From contig NC_088797.1 in the NCBI RefSeq assembly GCF_011386835.1, positions 35,525,583-35,589,582 of the forward strand: a stretch of 64,000 bases of DNA, given 5' to 3'. This stretch comes from Chrysemys picta bellii. Its lineage: Eukaryota; Chordata; Testudines; Emydidae. Of the stretch, positions 60,101-64,000 are shown piece by piece (the stretch's first letter is position 1; each line of letters starts with the position of its first letter). The notes beneath the pieces were generated by a model, which saw nothing but the letters and a program-made list of their open reading frames with translations, had not been told where the DNA came from and searched no databases. Made by a program: the position numbers and the translations under genes.

Positions 60101-60520
60101 TTAGAATTGTGAAGAAAAACTAGTAAATGTATTTGAATTGTTTAGAAAGCTGCACTGCTAAATACATACTTCAGGCTGTTAATTGTTTTTCCAAATATAA
60201 ATCCGCTTTCCTCCCAATTCCCTGTTTTCAAGCTACCTTTGCCAAGCACTGGATTCTAAACCATACATATCTGCCTGGCACACATTTTGTTTGTTTTTTT
60301 CCTCCCCCCAAACTTGTTCAGGATCATGGTCAACTGAAGTGCTAGTGTAGAAACTGGCTTTAACTTTTAAAAAAGGCAGACAAGATGTACTAATTCATTC
60401 ATTGTAAACTTAAATACATTTAAGTTGCTTTTGGAGAAACAAGTTGAACTAATATTGTAGCGCCTAGAGGGGCCCAATCAGAATCAAAGCTATATTGTGC
60501 TAGTTTCTGCCTCCAAGAAC
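57131..60520. other. Probable let-7 host intron
   Basis: No gene recognised. It contains a hAT-like half element starting at 59636 (CAGGGATCTGCAACC) and AT-rich unique-looking sequence. Confidence 0.5.
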
Positions 60521-60521
60521 T

Positions 60522-61295
60522 TACCATATATTCTCGTTCATAAGCCGAATTTTTTTAGTAAAAAGGGAAGCACCAGAGATGGGGTTTGGCTTATGAACGG
60601 GTATAGAGAGGGAGAGGTGGGACACAGCCCCTCCCCCCAACTTAGGGAGCAAGGAGAGGCAGCAGAGAGAGAAGGGAAGAGGCGGGGCCAGACTCTCTCC
60701 GCTTCTGGCCACACTTCTCTCCCCCCAGCCTCCAAAGCAGCTGCAGCTGTGCCGCTCGGCCCCATCCCCAGAGCACGCTGCGGCCACACCGCCCGGCCCA
60801 GCCCGCCGGAGCACGCTGCGGCCGCGCTCGCGCTGCCCAACCTGCTGGAGCAGCTCCAGCCAGGTCAGAGACATCCTCCCCTGGCCCTCCCCAGATAAGA
60901 AGGGATGGGATGGGGGGAGTGTGAGGGTCCCGGGCTAGGGGTGGGGTCATGTGGGGAGTGGTCACAGGGGTTACTCCCTTGACTCCCAGCTTCCCCCCCC
61001 CAAATTTCCCCACCAGTTGCTGTCCCGGCCTGTCAGGGTAAGCAGCTGGCGCACCGGGACACTTTGTTTACTTAGGTTTACCTCTGTGCCTGCGGACACT
61101 TGAGGTAAACAAACCATCTCGGACCACCAGCGGCTTATCCTGATGGCTCGGGAGCCAAAGTTTGCTGACCCCTGAATTATAGGGTCGGCTTATGAACAGG
61201 TTATAAAAAATTTCCATTTTTACTTATCCATCGGGGGGGGGGAGGGAAGAGTCGGCTTATAAATGAACCGGCTTATGATCAAGCATATACGGTAA
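60522..61295. mobile_element. DNA transposon remnant with nested hAT half
   Basis: Ends TACCATATATTCTCG...ATAAGCCGA and its near reverse complement CGGCTTATGATCAAGCATATACGGTA form inverted repeats. The interior is GC-rich, and 61021-61173 is a hAT-like segment ending AAAGTTTGCTGACCCCTG. Open frames in the GC-rich core are compositional. Confidence 0.6.
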
Positions 61296-61911
61296 TTTAA
61301 GATCTACAGTAACAATTTGCTCACCGAGATATTGCAAAGTCGTACTTTGTGCTGTTAGATTTAAAGTTAGCATTTAACTGCCATACGCTAAATCAGTTTA
61401 AAATATTGGTAGTTCATAGTATTACATTTTGTATTTTGTCTAGATTATAGACATTAAGCCCTTACACTGGTACAACTAGGAAAATTGGCTGAAGAAAATC
61501 ATGGTTTTTAGGTTTCACTGTTGCTATTAATTCATGAGGAATAAGTGATGTAGGTCTGTATATAAGATTTCTGACAGACTGTCTTTCTTCTACTTTCAGA
61601 TTTGAGATTACATCTACGGAAGAAGATTGTAATTTAACTCACATTTTTAAAAGAGAATTGAGTTTTAGATACCTTTCTTGTTCTGCATCTTGCTGTCTAT
61701 CCAGAGGTGAAGTTTTGAGAGCCCCTAATGGTTGGTATAATTTTAAAAAAGTCTGAGGTCAAAGTCTTTCTAAGTAACTTGTTGCATGAGGCAAGGGGAA
61801 GCTTTCTCTATGGTAAACTGTTATGTATAATATAGATGCTGTCTTGCAGCTAACTTGTCTCTGGTAAAACAACATTTCCTCTACATCTGAACTAAGAAGA
61901 TGCCTGCACTG

Positions 61912-61991
61912 TGGGATGAGGTAGTAGGTTGTATAGTTTTAGGGTCATACCCACAACTGGGAGATAACTATACAATCTACTGTCTTTCCTA
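61912..61991 (+). ncRNA. let-7a-1: let-7a-1 microRNA precursor
   Basis: The mature 5p is TGAGGTAGTAGGTTGTATAGTT at 61917-61938, identical to conserved let-7a. The 3p arm CTATACAATCTACTGTCTTTC is at 61968-61988. The 80-nt hairpin matches the vertebrate let-7a-1 stem, with loop variation. let-7 is processed by Drosha and Dicer and represses growth and pluripotency genes during differentiation. It is the first member of a three-hairpin cluster on one strand. Confidence 0.98.
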
Positions 61992-62413
61992 AAGCAGCAG
62001 AAAATCAGCAATGTCAGATCTTTCACTTTAAAAGCTTATTGTCCAGTTCTTCAGATCTTCTCTAGTTCAAAGGGCTTGTGGGCAGAGGAAATACATTTCT
62101 GTAGCACAGCAGAGTTGATATGTATGTCTGGATTTATTTATCCCTGGAAAGTCAGTTTCTTTACCATTCTGATTTTCAAGTTAGATTTTTTAAAATTCTC
62201 TTTAGGGGATCAGCACAGGTATGGAAGAATAGATTTCATTCTAACTGTATATTGCATGGGGTCATTTAAAAACTAAAGTTGTTTAATTTCTAATTAAGCA
62301 AAATACTAGTGGTGGTATTTGGTGCCATTAAGATAAAACTTGTTCAGAGTTGAATAGCTGTGCAGCTAAGCTATATTTCCTGAAACTAGGACTGTTGTGT
62401 ACAAATTTCTCTA

Positions 62414-62500
62414 GCGGAGTGAGGTAGTAGATTGTATAGTTGTAGGGTAGTTATTTTACCCTGTTCAGGAGATAACTATACAATCTATTGCCTTCCCCGA
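62414..62500 (+). ncRNA. let-7f-1: let-7f-1 microRNA precursor
   Basis: The mature 5p TGAGGTAGTAGATTGTATAGTT is at 62420-62441 and the 3p CTATACAATCTATTGCCTTCCC at 62476-62497. The long terminal loop (GTAGGGTAG...TTTTACCC) is the let-7f-1 type and distinguishes it from let-7f-2. It lies about 0.5 kb after let-7a-1. Confidence 0.98.
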
Positions 62501-63506
62501 GGAGTAAAAAAAATCTGCAGTTCCTTTGCATGCTAGCTGAGCATCCTGAGTTTACAGTTGGTGAGTGGACTTTCACTCAAGCCTGTAAAATATCAGGTGA
62601 TTGAGTGGCTGGATTTACAGCACTAAATGCTAATGTGGCACACACTAACATTGCATTTGGCTACTATGCTGAATTTTTTTCAAAGGTGAGTGATATATTG
62701 CTGATTTTTATATACAAATGGTCTTTCAAGTGTGTTCTGTTGCGTTACTAATCTTGACTTCAATTGGTCAGACAGCTACACAAGTTTTGAAATTCATGGC
62801 TGCCCTGACAGCATGTAGCCCAAGTAGCCAGTGAACTGATTTGGGAGAAAATGGCTTCAGCAGTACTATCCTGTGTAAACACGTCTGTCTCCCTCCACTT
62901 CTCCACCCCCCCAATGCTAGGAAGTGAAATTAAGTTAGTGGTTCTCCACTTTTTTCTTTGCACCTTACTAAATGGGAGGGTAATCCCAAACAGTGTAGGA
63001 TGGCTATGATCCCCTGATGCCTGTTTTAAGCTTCTTGGGGGGTTATGAGCCCCAGAAGGTTTTCTTTACCCAATAAATCTGAGCTGGTTACATTTTATTT
63101 ATTTTTTTAAATGGCATAGGCTCAAACTTGTTTTCTCATTGCCTAAAATGGTTAAACCCTGACTAGTTTATTGTGTGGGAGAAGGAGCTACCTGATAAGT
63201 GATCATTTTAGGGGCTGTTCTGACTGAACAAGTGGTAGTGGTAATTAAGGTAAAACTGAAGCAGTATATCAGTCATCAGGGTTTTTAGTCGAGACAACTT
63301 TTGTAACTGATCTACCATTCCTGACTTAAACAATATTACCAAATATAGTGAAATAAAGCTGAAGTTACCTGGAAGTATAAATGAATGTAAAATGTCACAG
63401 TATATGCATGTCTGAAAACAAAGTCAAAAGAAACTACAATAAAAGTTAACAGCTGATTTCACAGTGCAGCTGCTAAATAGAAGAACTGCAGAAGAAACAG
63501 TGGGCT

Positions 63507-63593
63507 CCTAGGAAGAGGTAGTAGGTTGCATAGTTTTAGGGCAGAGATTTTGCTCACAAGGAGTTAACTATACAACCTGCTGCCTTTCTTAGG
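63507..63593 (+). ncRNA. let-7d: let-7d microRNA precursor
   Basis: The mature 5p AGAGGTAGTAGGTTGCATAGTT is at 63514-63535, with the A start typical of let-7d. The 3p CTATACAACCTGCTGCCTTTCT is at 63568-63589. The stem CCTAGGAAG...CTTTCTTAGG closes the hairpin. It lies about 1.1 kb after let-7f-1. Confidence 0.98.
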
Positions 63594-64000
63594 GCTTTAT
63601 TATTACAACAGGACCATTTTGGCTCAGTCTAAACTTCTGCAGCTTTGATATGTGAAGAAAAAAACGGTATAAGCCAAACCAATATTTGATCATATTAAGT
63701 TTTAATGAAACTAAGTGTGGCAGCAACAGACTCATTCTGACAACCCATGTACAGTACTAACCGCAAGGTTGCAGCAGTATAGTGCTGCTTTTGAGGACAA
63801 ACAGAACACACTATTTGCTCCTTTAGTAAAAGTGAGTGGTGTAATATGGTAAAATAGTCTCTCACCTTCCTTTCAAGATTAGGCTAAGATTTTCCAGCAC
63901 TGAATAAGAGTTAAAGTGTATTGTTAATTCAAGTGACTTTTAATGATCTTATTAGAAGTGAGGGATAGACCTCTTCTCTTAAAGTACTCAGTGCTTATGA
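63594..64000. other. Downstream flank of the let-7 cluster
   Basis: No gene or repeat recognised to the window end. Confidence 0.5.

Noticed and set aside
60497..61013. Open frames of 117-133 residues near 60.5-61 kb
   Set aside because: They lie inside a GC-rich DNA transposon remnant.

Overview
The window looks like nuclear DNA of a reptile, most likely a hidden-necked (cryptodiran) turtle. It carries a tRNA-derived SINE with a CR1-like tail (Cry I type), several CR1 LINEs, a DIRS retrotransposon, Penelope-like elements, sauropsid-type MITEs and a gamma-like endogenous retrovirus. All sit around a conserved let-7a-1/let-7f-1/let-7d cluster. The species call is inference from repeat content. 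Nothing looks prokaryotic.

Layout. 1-70 may be the tail of a plus-strand gene; PTPDC1 is a guess from mammalian gene order only. 0.77-7.5 kb is a decayed DIRS element with both inverted terminal repeats and its internal complementary region. 7.6-15.3 kb is a diverged array of roughly 1-kb tandem units, each with a possible minus-strand exon, broken by LTR and hAT insertions. 15.5-15.8 kb and 24.8-25.1 kb are two copies of one block. Between them lie a hAT element, an LTR-like repeat and a 6.1-kb ERV with two 544-bp LTRs. 27.0-34.8 kb is the only convincing protein-coding gene: a four-exon TRIM gene of the MuRF class. 35-46.9 kb is repeat-rich intergenic DNA with a CR1 holding a perfect 73-bp palindrome and an inverted-dimer Penelope insertion. 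46.9-48.3 kb is a CpG island with clustered CCAAT boxes, followed by splice-like sites on the plus strand. 48-61.9 kb reads as intron of the let-7 host transcript. 61.9-63.6 kb holds the three let-7 hairpins.

How it works together. The CpG island probably drives one plus-strand primary transcript from which the three let-7 precursors are processed. The TRIM gene has its own reading frame and poly(A) signal and appears separate. The rest is mostly mobile-element debris. The least explained part is the minus-strand tandem array at 7.6-15.8 kb with its second promoter-like block beyond the ERV.
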